From NCBI RefSeq assembly GCF_001870485.1, contig NZ_MDKE01000001.1, positions 48,793 through 112,792 of the forward strand: DNA of 64,000 nt, read 5' to 3'. The notes below the pieces were generated by a model, which had not been told where the DNA came from, did no database searches, and saw nothing but the letters and a program-made list of their open reading frames with translations. This DNA comes from Oceanisphaera psychrotolerans. GTDB lineage: Bacteria > Pseudomonadota > Gammaproteobacteria > Enterobacterales > Aeromonadaceae. This document shows positions 50,056-58,121 of the stretch, piece after piece (position 1 is the stretch's first letter; every line of letters starts with the position of its first letter). The position numbers and the translations under genes are program-made.

Positions 50056-51255
50056 ATGATCATCAAACCCAAGGTCCGTGGCTTTATCTGTACCACCACC
50101 CATCCGGTTGGTTGTGAGGCGAATGTACGCGAGCAGATCGCCTACGTCAAAGCCAAGGGTCAGCTTGAACAGGGTCCCAAAAAGGTACTGGTGATCGGGG
50201 CATCCACCGGCTATGGTCTGGCTTCCCGCATCAACGCTGCCTTCGGCAGCGGTGCCGCCACCATCGGCGTGTTCTTCGAGAAGCCGGCCACCGAGAAAAA
50301 GACCGGCTCTGCCGGCTGGTACAACGCAGCCGCCTTCGACAAGGCCGCCAAGGAAGAAGGCCTGTACGCCAAGAGCATCAACGGCGATGCCTTCTCCAAC
50401 GAATGTCGTGACCAGGTTATCGATCTGATCAAACAGGATCTGGGTCAGATTGACCTGGTGGTGTACTCCCTGGCCTCGCCGGTACGCAAGATGCCGGACA
50501 GCGGCGAACTGGTGCGCTCCGCCCTCAAGCCCATCGGCGAACCCTACAAGTCTACCGCCCTGGATACCAACAAGGACGTGCTGGTGGAAGCCGTGGTCGA
50601 GCCGGCCAACGAGCAGGAAATTGCGGATACCATCAAGGTGATGGGCGGTCAGGACTGGGAATTGTGGATGAACGCGCTGGAAGACGCCGGCGTGCTGGCC
50701 GAGGGCGCCAAGTCCGTGGCCTACTCCTACATCGGTACCGATCTGACCTGGCCGATTTACTGGCACGGCACCCTGGGCAAGGCCAAGGAAGATCTGGACC
50801 GCGCCGCTCACGCCATCGATACCAAACTCAAGGCCAAAGGTGGCAACGCCCATGTGGCGGTGTTGAAGTCGGTCGTCACCCAGGCCTCCGCCGCCATTCC
50901 GGTCATGCCGCTGTATATCTCCATGGCCTTCAAGGTGATGAAGGAGCAGGGCATCCACGAAGGCTGTATCGAGCAGATCCAGCGCCTGTTCACCGACCGT
51001 CTGTACAGCGGCGAAGCGGCCCAGGTCGACGAGCAGAACCGCTTGCGTCTGGATGACTGGGAACTGCGTGACGAAGTGCAGAACGCCTGCCGCGAGATCT
51101 GGAAACAGGTTCAGGACGACAACATCTACCAGCTCACCGATTATCAGGGCTACAAGGACGAGTTCCTGCGTCTGTTCGGTTTCGGCCTGGCCGGCGTGGA
51201 TTACGATGCCGACGTCAATCCGGAAGTCAGCTTCGAAGTGATTGAGCTGGTATAA
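50056..51255 (+). CDS. fabV: Trans-2-enoyl-ACP/CoA reductase FabV
   Basis: A 399-residue enoyl reductase of fatty acid elongation. The NADH site is [14 protein letters not shown] near residue 48, and the catalytic Tyr-8x-Lys is Y235 and K244 ([14 protein letters not shown]). FabV is the large SDR-type reductase that is intrinsically insensitive to triclosan in characterised members. Start ATG 50056. Terminator at 51271. Confidence 0.96.
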   Translation: MIIKPKVRGFICTTTHPVGCEANVREQIAYVKAKGQLEQGPKKVLVIGASTGYGLASRINAAFGSGAATIGVFFEKPATEKKTGSAGWYNAAAFDKAAKEEGLYAKSINGDAFSNECRDQVIDLIKQDLGQIDLVVYSLASPVRKMPDSGELVRSALKPIGEPYKSTALDTNKDVLVEAVVEPANEQEIADTIKVMGGQDWELWMNALEDAGVLAEGAKSVAYSYIGTDLTWPIYWHGTLGKAKEDLDRAAHAIDTKLKAKGGNAHVAVLKSVVTQASAAIPVMPLYISMAFKVMKEQGIHEGCIEQIQRLFTDRLYSGEAAQVDEQNRLRLDDWELRDEVQNACREIWKQVQDDNIYQLTDYQGYKDEFLRLFGFGLAGVDYDADVNPEVSFEVIELV

Positions 51256-51270
51256 TCCATTCGTTATCTG

Positions 51271-51297
51271 AAAGCCCCGGCAACGGGGCTTTTTTTT
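51271..51297 (+). terminator. Rho-independent terminator of fabV
   Basis: AAGCCCCG pairs with CGGGGCTT around a GCAA tetraloop, followed by eight T. Confidence 0.93.
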
Positions 51298-51313
51298 GTT
51301 TCAGGGAGGCAGC

Positions 51314-51655
51314 ATGCCCCATTGCATTATCGAATATTCCACCACCCTGACCGTTCAGATCAGTCCCGCCGGGCTGGTGGCTGCGGTGCATCAGGGCGCG
51401 GTCGACAGTAGCCTGTTCGGCCTCGACGATATCAAGACCCGGGCGATGGGTTACGACTATCATCATAATGGCGGCAGCCAGCGCGATTTTATCCATGTGA
51501 CGCTGAAAATTCTGTCCGGCCGCGACTCCGAGCAGAAGGCCGCCTTGTCGGATACGGTGCTGGAGGCGCTGGCCGAGCTAGGCTTGCAGAATATCGCCCT
51601 CACCGTCGAGGTGGTCGATCTGGATCGGAGCAGTTACGCCAAGCGGTTGGTCTGA
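51314..51655 (+). CDS. 5-carboxymethyl-2-hydroxymuconate delta-isomerase family protein
   Basis: A 113-residue tautomerase-superfamily protein of the CHMI type. Pro2, which becomes the N-terminal catalytic proline, begins PHCIIEYSTTL, and IKTRAMGYDYHHNGGSQRDFIHVTLKILSGR is typical of the family. No homoprotocatechuate genes are nearby, so the physiological substrate is uncertain. GGGAGGC precedes ATG 51314. Confidence 0.8.
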   Translation: MPHCIIEYSTTLTVQISPAGLVAAVHQGAVDSSLFGLDDIKTRAMGYDYHHNGGSQRDFIHVTLKILSGRDSEQKAALSDTVLEALAELGLQNIALTVEVVDLDRSSYAKRLV

Positions 51656-51739
51656 ATCCGACGTACCCGCGGCGGTCCCGCTTGGCGAGTTGTGTCCGCA
51701 GGGCATAGAGTAAAGGCGTGTCACAAGGCAGGAGGTTCC

Positions 51740-52300
51740 ATGAAGACCCGATTAAAGCTTGCAGCTCTGATGCTCGGTGGCCTGCTCGGCAGCGCCGTCA
51801 TGTCCGCCCAGGCACAGCCCCCCGAAGGCAAAGGCCAGGACCATGCTCCCGGCAAGCAGAAAGAGCAAAAAGATCAGAAATGGCGTAACGACGACCACCG
51901 GGACCAAAAGCCGGAACGCCGCCAGGATGATGACCGCGACCGGGTGTCTCGGCATGAACACGAACGCGACCGTGAGCATCGGCGTGACCATGACCGTGAC
52001 CGGCGGGGAGACCGGCATTACCCCGATGTCGATGAAACCGCTCTGCGTCTGATATTCCGTGAGCACCGGGATTGGCTGGATTACGATAGCCGGCGGGATG
52101 CACTGCCGCCGGGGATCAGGATGAACCTGCAGCGGGGCAAGCCGTTACCGCCCGGCATCGCCAAACGCTTTGATCCTCGTCTGCACGAGCGACTGCCTTA
52201 TTATCAGGGGCACGAATGGCGGCGGGCGGGGGACAAGGCGATACTGGTGGATTTGGCTACCGAAAACGTCCGCTTTGTACTGGAGAGTATGTTCGACTGA
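51740..52300 (+). CDS. RcnB/CigR-like secreted protein with charged repeat region
   Basis: A 186-residue protein with a signal peptide (MKTRLKLAALMLGGLLGSAVMSAQA), a long Arg/Asp/His/Lys-rich low-complexity stretch (about 27-95, many RD, DR and HE dipeptides), and a C-terminal RcnB-type domain (LPPGIRMNLQRGKPLPPGIAK, GHEWRRAGDKAILVDLATENV). Family members include periplasmic RcnB (nickel/cobalt) and Salmonella CigR. The His/Asp-rich part could bind metal, which is inference. A strong GGAGG precedes ATG 51740. Confidence 0.7.
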   Translation: MKTRLKLAALMLGGLLGSAVMSAQAQPPEGKGQDHAPGKQKEQKDQKWRNDDHRDQKPERRQDDDRDRVSRHEHERDREHRRDHDRDRRGDRHYPDVDETALRLIFREHRDWLDYDSRRDALPPGIRMNLQRGKPLPPGIAKRFDPRLHERLPYYQGHEWRRAGDKAILVDLATENVRFVLESMFD

Positions 52301-52327
52301 AGATGAACCCGCTGTCGGCAGCGGGGT

Positions 52328-53281
52328 TCAGACGCAAACGACCCGGTTTTTACCCGAATTTTTGGCCGCATACAGGGCGTCGTCGGCCAGACGCAGCCAT
52401 TCGGCCGACAGGTTGATACCACCTCTGAGGGGGGCGATGCCCAGGCTGATGGTATAGCGAATATCGCTGCCATGGGGGGCGACCACGGCGGCTTCGACGG
52501 TCTGGCGTAGTCGTTCGGCGATAATGCGGGCTCCCTCGGCATCGGTTTCCGGCAGGATGATACCGAATTCCTCGCCACCATAGCGTCCGGGATGATCCGT
52601 GAGGCGCAGGCTGCTACGAATGCTGGCGGCGACATGGCGGATCACCTCATCGCCGGTCGGGTGGCCGTGGTGATCGTTGATGGACTTGAAGTTGTCTATG
52701 TCCAGCATCACCAGACTGCAGTCATGACCATAGCGTCGGTAACGGGCGAACTCGGCATCGAGCTGGTTCTCCCACGCGCCCCGATTCAGCAGGCCGGTCA
52801 GGTTGTCGGTGATGCTCAGGCGGGCCAGTTGTGCATTGGCCTGTTCCAGCGCCAGTCGGCTACATGCCACATCGGTGACATCGTAGATCATCAGGCATAC
52901 GCGGGTGATGCTGCCATCGGGGTCCGTCAGCGGGCTGATGGTCAGGTTTTGATACATGGCGGGGGCGGTGCCGGTCACCGGGCGGGTGGTGCCGAAGCGA
53001 AACAGGTAAGGACGTTGCTCCCAGGAGGTAAAGGTACGGGTCTTGAGGGTGACAACCGTATCTACCTTGCGCCGCAGCCAGGTCTCGGGCAGATCGGGAA
53101 ACAGTCTGAACAGTGGTCTGTCCCGTACTTCGCCGGCGGTCAGCCCGCTGTGATTTTCCATGAAACCGTTCCACAGCTGTATCTGGAAATCCAGATCCAG
53201 AACCACCAGGCCGATCTCGACCGACTCCAGCATATCCAGCAGCCAGTGAAAGGCGTGTGGGTCCTGTTGGGTGAGATTCAT
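52328..53281 (-). CDS. PAS-GGDEF diguanylate cyclase
   Basis: A 317-residue soluble protein: PAS domain at about 15-140 (SVEIGLVVLDLDFQIQLWNGFMENHSGL) and a GGDEF domain with the active site GGEEF near 238-242. The inhibitory site RxxD is present as RLTD, followed by HPGRYGGEEF, so feedback inhibition by c-di-GMP is expected. It begins 3 bp after the receiver-CheC gene and should be co-transcribed with it. It probably makes c-di-GMP in response to a PAS input. Confidence 0.9.
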   Translation of the reverse strand: MNLTQQDPHAFHWLLDMLESVEIGLVVLDLDFQIQLWNGFMENHSGLTAGEVRDRPLFRLFPDLPETWLRRKVDTVVTLKTRTFTSWEQRPYLFRFGTTRPVTGTAPAMYQNLTISPLTDPDGSITRVCLMIYDVTDVACSRLALEQANAQLARLSITDNLTGLLNRGAWENQLDAEFARYRRYGHDCSLVMLDIDNFKSINDHHGHPTGDEVIRHVAASIRSSLRLTDHPGRYGGEEFGIILPETDAEGARIIAERLRQTVEAAVVAPHGSDIRYTISLGIAPLRGGINLSAEWLRLADDALYAAKNSGKNRVVCV

Positions 53282-53284
53282 CGT

Positions 53285-54289
53285 TTACTCCGCCAGATAA
53301 ATCAGACGCTGCTCCAGTCGGTTGACCGAGTCTTCCGTCAGCAGTACCAGGAGGTTGCAGTGAAGGTGCAACTGCTCCAGCTCGTAGGGGATTTCGATAC
53401 ACAACAGTTGTTCGCTCTGCCGATCGTGATGTTCGAGCAAGGTGGTGACCTGTTGGTGTTGCCCGAGAACCGAGGGCTGTGACAGCCCCAAACGAATATC
53501 GAGTTGCTCTCCGAGTCCATTAAGGAAGGCGCCAAACAGGATACTCGACATGTCCATCAGTATCTCAACTTCGTTCGCTGCCGTGTCGGGGGGGGCGTAA
53601 TGCAGTAGCCGGGCCATTTCCCCGATGCTGGCATCGGAAAACAGCAGCAGCGCTTCTCCGGATACGCCGGCCCCCACAAAGCCCTGACAGACGGCGGAAT
53701 AATGGTTATTGCCTTCTGCGGCAGAAATGACCATGCTGAGCTCGCTGCGATCTATTCGTGACACCCGCGGGATCGGCTGTTCAACAAATACATTCAGCAG
53801 TCGGGCCAGCAGATCGGTGGCTTGTCCCATGGCCACATTGGCCATCTCCTGCAGGTAACTCTGGAGTGATGGTGCAGGGGAAGGCAAGGTGTCAGGCGCA
53901 CTCCGCCGGGTATCGGCACCAGGCCGGTAAAGCCCATAGCTGGACAGTTGCCGGGCCAGTGTCTGCGCATTGACGGGTTTTTTAAGGAAGTCCAGCGCCC
54001 CCAGCTCCTTGACCTGTTGCAGCGCCTGAGGCTGAATATCGCCGGAAACCACCAGTGTCAGCACCCGGATTGCTTCCTGCTGGATCGCCTGTAACACGCC
54101 ATAGCCATCCAGCTCCGGCATGTTGAGATCGAGAAACAATACATCGATGTGCTGACTGCGCAGCAGGTTCAGGGCATCGCTCCCCTGCTCGGCAAACTGG
54201 ATGTTTATATCCCAGTCGTCGGGCAGGGTGGCGGCGATTTGCTTACGAGCCAGGGCCGAATCGTCACATATCAGAACATGGGTCGTCAT
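53285..54289 (-). CDS. Response regulator with CheC-like phosphatase domain
   Basis: A 334-residue protein. The receiver domain (2-120) has acidic residues D9 and D10, phosphoacceptor D54 in LFLDLNMPELDG, S82 and K104. The C-terminal CheC-like domain (about 145-330) keeps one phosphatase-type helix (LQEMANVAMGQA, with E and N in E-x-x-N), while the second (LMDMSSILFGAFLNGL) has D and S at those places. It may dephosphorylate a partner or its own receiver. No histidine kinase is adjacent; it is paired with the diguanylate cyclase downstream. ATG 54289 is chosen because it starts the receiver fold. Confidence 0.85.
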   Translation of the reverse strand: MTTHVLICDDSALARKQIAATLPDDWDINIQFAEQGSDALNLLRSQHIDVLFLDLNMPELDGYGVLQAIQQEAIRVLTLVVSGDIQPQALQQVKELGALDFLKKPVNAQTLARQLSSYGLYRPGADTRRSAPDTLPSPAPSLQSYLQEMANVAMGQATDLLARLLNVFVEQPIPRVSRIDRSELSMVISAAEGNNHYSAVCQGFVGAGVSGEALLLFSDASIGEMARLLHYAPPDTAANEVEILMDMSSILFGAFLNGLGEQLDIRLGLSQPSVLGQHQQVTTLLEHHDRQSEQLLCIEIPYELEQLHLHCNLLVLLTEDSVNRLEQRLIYLAE

Positions 54290-54515
54290 GCCGTCAGTGC
54301 CTGTGTTATTGATGGAAGTGCTCGGCAGTCTGGCCAAGATATGCTATTCAAACATACTTTTGTGAGAGTGGATAGGTTGCATATGAAACCACGCTGTCAT
54401 TTTGAAAATCAGGTTTGTTTATTTGCAATATTGCTGGTGAGGTAACAATTGTGACCGTCGATTATTGACAGGGTGTTCGGCGCCCTCGGACCGGCATGCT
54501 CGTTCGTGCCGGCGC

Positions 54516-54521
54516 TATAAT
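54516..54521 (+). promoter_or_regulatory. Candidate -10 box of the SulP gene
   Basis: A perfect TATAAT 33 bp before the ATG, just after an inverted GCCGGC-type hairpin. No good -35. Confidence 0.35.
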
Positions 54522-54554
54522 CTACTTCAGAACAACAATTATAATTGGTTGAAA

Positions 54555-56324
54555 ATGGACAATTTTTTCTCTCTTGGACGATGGATGCCGGGGCTGGTCG
54601 TGTTGCTGGGATACCAGCGGGCCTGGTTGCTGCCGGATATCAGGGCCGGCGTCTCGGTGGCGGCGGTGGCACTGCCGGTCGCCATTGCCTATGCCGAGCT
54701 GGCCGGGGTCGGCGCCGTGGTCGGGCTCTATTCCTGTATTCTGCCGATGATTGCCTATGCCCTGTTCGGCTCTTCCCGCCAGTTGATTGTCGGGCCCGAT
54801 GCCGCCACCTGTGCGGTCATTGCCGCCGTGGTCACCCCGCTGGCAGCGGGGGATGCCAGCCGCCACTGGCAACTGGTGATGACCATGACCGCCATGACCG
54901 GCTTCTGGTGTCTGGTTGCCAGCCGGTTCAAGCTGGGGGTGCTGGCCGACTTTTTGTCCCGGCCCATTCTGATGGGATTATTGAACGGGGTGGCGATCAC
55001 CATTATCGTCGGTCAGCTGTCCAGTATCTTTGGCTTTACCTTCGCCGAAACCGGGCTGATTGAGCGGGTGTTGGCGGTGCCGGATTATGTTTCCCTGGTG
55101 CATGTACCCACCCTGGGCATCGGCCTGCTGACCCTGACGGTGATGCTGCTGTGCCGGCGTTTTCGGCCTCAGCTACCCAGCTCATTGCTGGGGCTGGCGG
55201 TTGCCGCGACCCTGCTTTGGTTCATGGGGCCACAGCGGCTCGAGGTGGCGGTGGTCGGTACCCTGAGCGGGGGCATCCCCCGGTTGCAGATACCGGAGTT
55301 TCCGCCCGGCCTGATAAGGGAGCTGGTGCTGCCGGCACTTAACCTCGCCATGGTGAGCTTTGTCTCCATGATGCTGACCGCCCGCAGCTTTGCAGCCAAA
55401 AACGGCTACGATATCGACGCCGATAAGGAGTTCAGGGCGCTGGGGTTTGCCAACCTGGCTTCGGCGCTTTCCCAGGGCTTTGCCATCAGTGGTGCCGACT
55501 CCCGCACCGCGGTGAACGACGCCAACGGCGGCAAGAGTCAGCTGGTTTCCATTGTGGCGGCGCTGGTAATTGCGGTGGTGACCTTTTTCCTGACCTCGCC
55601 CCTGCAATACATCCCCACTGCCGCGCTGGGTGTGGTGCTGGTAATGGCCTCGCTGTCGCTCACCGACTTTCGCGGCCTGTGGGCGCTGCGCCATTCGGAT
55701 AACGCCGCCTTCTGGCTGGCCTGGATTACCTTCGCCAGCGTGCTGTTCATGGGAGTGATCCCCGGAATTACCCTGGCGGTGCTGCTGGGGCTGTTCCAGT
55801 TTCTGCGCAATGTGATGCGCCCGACCGATCAGCTGATGGGCATGAACGGCGAGGGAGTAGTACATACTCTGGGTCATAATGAAGAGGTCAAGGCCATCAC
55901 CGGGGTGTTGATTTACCGCTTCAATTCGCCGCTGACCTATTTCAATGCCGCCTATTTCAAGAGGCGGGTATTGCAGCTGCTAACCGGTGAGGCCCATCCG
56001 CCCAAGTGCCTGATCATCGATGCGGTTTCCTGTTTTACTCATCAGGATATCAGCGTGATGAGCATGGTCGGCGAACTGCACAAGGAACTGAAACGTCGAG
56101 GTATTCATATGGTGATGGCGGGACGACGCGGTCAGATGACCCACTGGCTGAAACAGGCGGGCATCCGGGTCGGCGAAGAAGGCATACTGGTCTATCCCGA
56201 TCTCTATCAGGCCCTGCGCATGACCCGGGCCGATCGGGAGCCGCCACCGGCCGCCGAATCCCGTGACCCGGTGGAAGCACCGGAGGTCGCAAGTGCGGTG
56301 TTCAGGCAACAGGAGTCTTCCTGA
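54555..56324 (+). CDS. SulP-family anion transporter with STAS domain
   Basis: A 589-residue inner-membrane protein. About 10-12 membrane segments fill residues 20-425 (SulP signature near GVSVAAVALPVAIAYAELAGVGAVVGLYS), and a C-terminal cytoplasmic STAS domain spans about 440-560 (CLIIDAVSCFTHQDISVMSMVGELHKELKRRG). It probably imports an anion such as sulfate, bicarbonate or a dicarboxylate; the substrate cannot be read from sequence. The start ATG 54555 has a weak ribosome site. Its stop overlaps the next ATG (TGATG). Confidence 0.9.
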   Translation: MDNFFSLGRWMPGLVVLLGYQRAWLLPDIRAGVSVAAVALPVAIAYAELAGVGAVVGLYSCILPMIAYALFGSSRQLIVGPDAATCAVIAAVVTPLAAGDASRHWQLVMTMTAMTGFWCLVASRFKLGVLADFLSRPILMGLLNGVAITIIVGQLSSIFGFTFAETGLIERVLAVPDYVSLVHVPTLGIGLLTLTVMLLCRRFRPQLPSSLLGLAVAATLLWFMGPQRLEVAVVGTLSGGIPRLQIPEFPPGLIRELVLPALNLAMVSFVSMMLTARSFAAKNGYDIDADKEFRALGFANLASALSQGFAISGADSRTAVNDANGGKSQLVSIVAALVIAVVTFFLTSPLQYIPTAALGVVLVMASLSLTDFRGLWALRHSDNAAFWLAWITFASVLFMGVIPGITLAVLLGLFQFLRNVMRPTDQLMGMNGEGVVHTLGHNEEVKAITGVLIYRFNSPLTYFNAAYFKRRVLQLLTGEAHPPKCLIIDAVSCFTHQDISVMSMVGELHKELKRRGIHMVMAGRRGQMTHWLKQAGIRVGEEGILVYPDLYQALRMTRADREPPPAAESRDPVEAPEVASAVFRQQESS

Positions 56325-56794
56325 TGGCCCGACTATCTGCCTACCTGCTGTGGTTGCCGCCGCCGGGCGTGGTGGCACTGACGGCGACCATGATGTGGCT
56401 GACCGGACAACAGGCGGGAGGCTGGTCGGTGGTTTTTTCCGGGCAACAGCCGCTGGCGTTGTTGATGCTGCTGACGGCCCTGGTGGCGATGCTGCTGGCG
56501 GTCTGGCAGCTGCACCGGGCCCGCACCACGGTACTGCCATTCAATCCCGGCAACAGCAGCAGCCTAGTGACCGGCGGCATTTTTCGCTATTCGCGCAATC
56601 CCATTTATCTGGGGGATTTGTTGCTGTTGCTGGCGTGGGCGCTCTGGCTCGGCAATTTTCTCAGCCTGCTCTGGCTGCCGTTGTTTATCGGTTACATGAA
56701 CAAGGTGCAGATAGCGGCGGAAGAAAGGGCGCTGGCGGCGAAGTTTGGTGCCGATTACCTCGACTACTGCCACCGGGTTCGGCGCTGGCTTTAG
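56324..56794 (+). CDS. Isoprenylcysteine/phospholipid methyltransferase-family membrane protein
   Basis: A 156-residue protein with about four membrane helices and the ICMT/PEMT signature: LVTGGIFRYSRNPIYLGDLL near residues 81-100 and EERALAAKFGADYLDYCHRVRRWL at the C-terminus. Such proteins bind SAM and methylate a small membrane substrate; the bacterial target is unknown. It is translationally coupled to the SulP gene by a TGATG overlap. Confidence 0.8.
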   Translation: MARLSAYLLWLPPPGVVALTATMMWLTGQQAGGWSVVFSGQQPLALLMLLTALVAMLLAVWQLHRARTTVLPFNPGNSSSLVTGGIFRYSRNPIYLGDLLLLLAWALWLGNFLSLLWLPLFIGYMNKVQIAAEERALAAKFGADYLDYCHRVRRWL

Positions 56795-56917
56795 CTCGGT
56801 CAGGCTTGCGAGTGCCTGCCGGCAACTCTACACTGGCCGCTTTTCATCATCAAACCTGCCCTAACCGGGGTATTCATGCCGGTTGATGGCAGGCCATCGG
56901 GAGAGAGTACCGGCCCT

Positions 56918-57856
56918 ATGAGCGAAGACAACGGCGCTACCCGCCTCAATAAATTCATCAGCGAAACCGGCATCTGCTCCCGGCGCGAGGCCGACCGGCT
57001 GATCGAACAGGGACGAGTCACCGTCAATGGCGAGGTGGCCGGCATGGGGGTGAAAGTGACCACCGCCGACCACGTGACCGTGAACGGCAAGCCGCTGCGC
57101 GCCAAGCCCCAGGCGGTGTATCTGGTCTACAACAAGCCGATAGGCATTACCTGTACCACCGACCGGGCCATTCCGGACAATATCGTCGATGCGGTCAAGT
57201 ACAAGGCGCGCATCTTTCCCATCGGCCGGCTCGACAAACCCTCCTGTGGCCTGATCCTGCTGACCAACGACGGCGATATCGTCAACAAGATACTGCGGGC
57301 CGGCAACGCCCACGAGAAAGAATACATCGTCTCGATGGACAAGCCGGTCACCGATGACTTTGTCGCCCGCATGGGGGCCGGGGTACCGATACTCGATACC
57401 GTCACCAAGCCCTGCAAGGTCAGAAAGGTCGGCCCCAAAACCATCAATATCACCCTGACCCAGGGCCTGAACCGCCAGATCCGCCGCATGGCCGAATACC
57501 TGGGATTCAGTGTCACCAGCCTGCGTCGGGTGCGGATCATGAATATCGAGCTGGGCGGGCTGAAATCCGGCCAGTGGCGGGAAGTGACGCCGAAGGAGCT
57601 GGCGCAGATCAACGCCATGATTGCAGGATCGAGCAAGACCGAAGAAGCCTCGATTCTCGAGCAACCCAGAGCCGCCCGGCAGGGGCCGCGGATCAAGGAC
57701 AAGCCGGCAGCGCCCGGTCGCAATAAACCGTCGACACCCCGCGAACGAGACCGTCGCTCCGCTCCGGCGGGTGCTGGCCGGCCCGGCTCGCGTTCGGGTT
57801 CCAGGCCAAGCAGCCGGCCAGGTGCCCGACCCGGCGGCAAGAAGCCCGGGCGCTGA
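56918..57856 (+). CDS. rluF: 23S rRNA pseudouridine synthase RluF
   Basis: A 312-residue (from Met 56918) S4-domain pseudouridine synthase of the RsuA/RluF family, acting on U2604 of 23S rRNA. S4 domain: RLNKFISETGICSRREADRLIEQG. Catalytic aspartate: FPIGRLDKPSCGL. Later GLNRQIRRMAEYLG. The last 70 residues are a disordered Arg/Pro/Gly/Ser tail (RPGSRSGSRPSSRPGARPGG), like the basic tail of E. coli RluF but more repetitive. An upstream ATG at 56876 is in frame and is a real alternative. Confidence 0.92.
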   Translation: MSEDNGATRLNKFISETGICSRREADRLIEQGRVTVNGEVAGMGVKVTTADHVTVNGKPLRAKPQAVYLVYNKPIGITCTTDRAIPDNIVDAVKYKARIFPIGRLDKPSCGLILLTNDGDIVNKILRAGNAHEKEYIVSMDKPVTDDFVARMGAGVPILDTVTKPCKVRKVGPKTINITLTQGLNRQIRRMAEYLGFSVTSLRRVRIMNIELGGLKSGQWREVTPKELAQINAMIAGSSKTEEASILEQPRAARQGPRIKDKPAAPGRNKPSTPRERDRRSAPAGAGRPGSRSGSRPSSRPGARPGGKKPGR

Positions 57857-57939
57857 GATTTTGCCGAAGCTTCAATTCGTCATTCTAACGAACGTCAGAA
57901 TCTGGTCTTTCTGTTGATTAGGGCGTTGTTGGCGTGAGA

Positions 57940-57958
57940 TACCGGGGCAAGCCCGGTA
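57940..57958. repeat. Short palindrome TACCGGG-GCAAG-CCCGGTA
   Basis: A perfect 7-bp inverted repeat in the 265-bp gap between rluF and ydiJ, embedded in GAGA...TGACGGTGATCTC. The rest of the gap holds a second weak inverted repeat (ATTCTAACG/CGTCAGAAT at about 57881-57901) and no gene that I can support. Confidence 0.4.
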
Positions 57959-58121
57959 TGACGGTGATCTCGTTATTCTGGCGGACTTGCCGTTCCTTTA
58001 TTTCTGTCAAGTTGCGGCCCCGGGGAAGGAGCAAAGCGGCTAGTGACCCATTGCTGCCGAGTGTATACTAGCCGCCACTTCGGGCGCACTTTCACAACAG
58101 GATTACAGGGAACAGGCCGTT

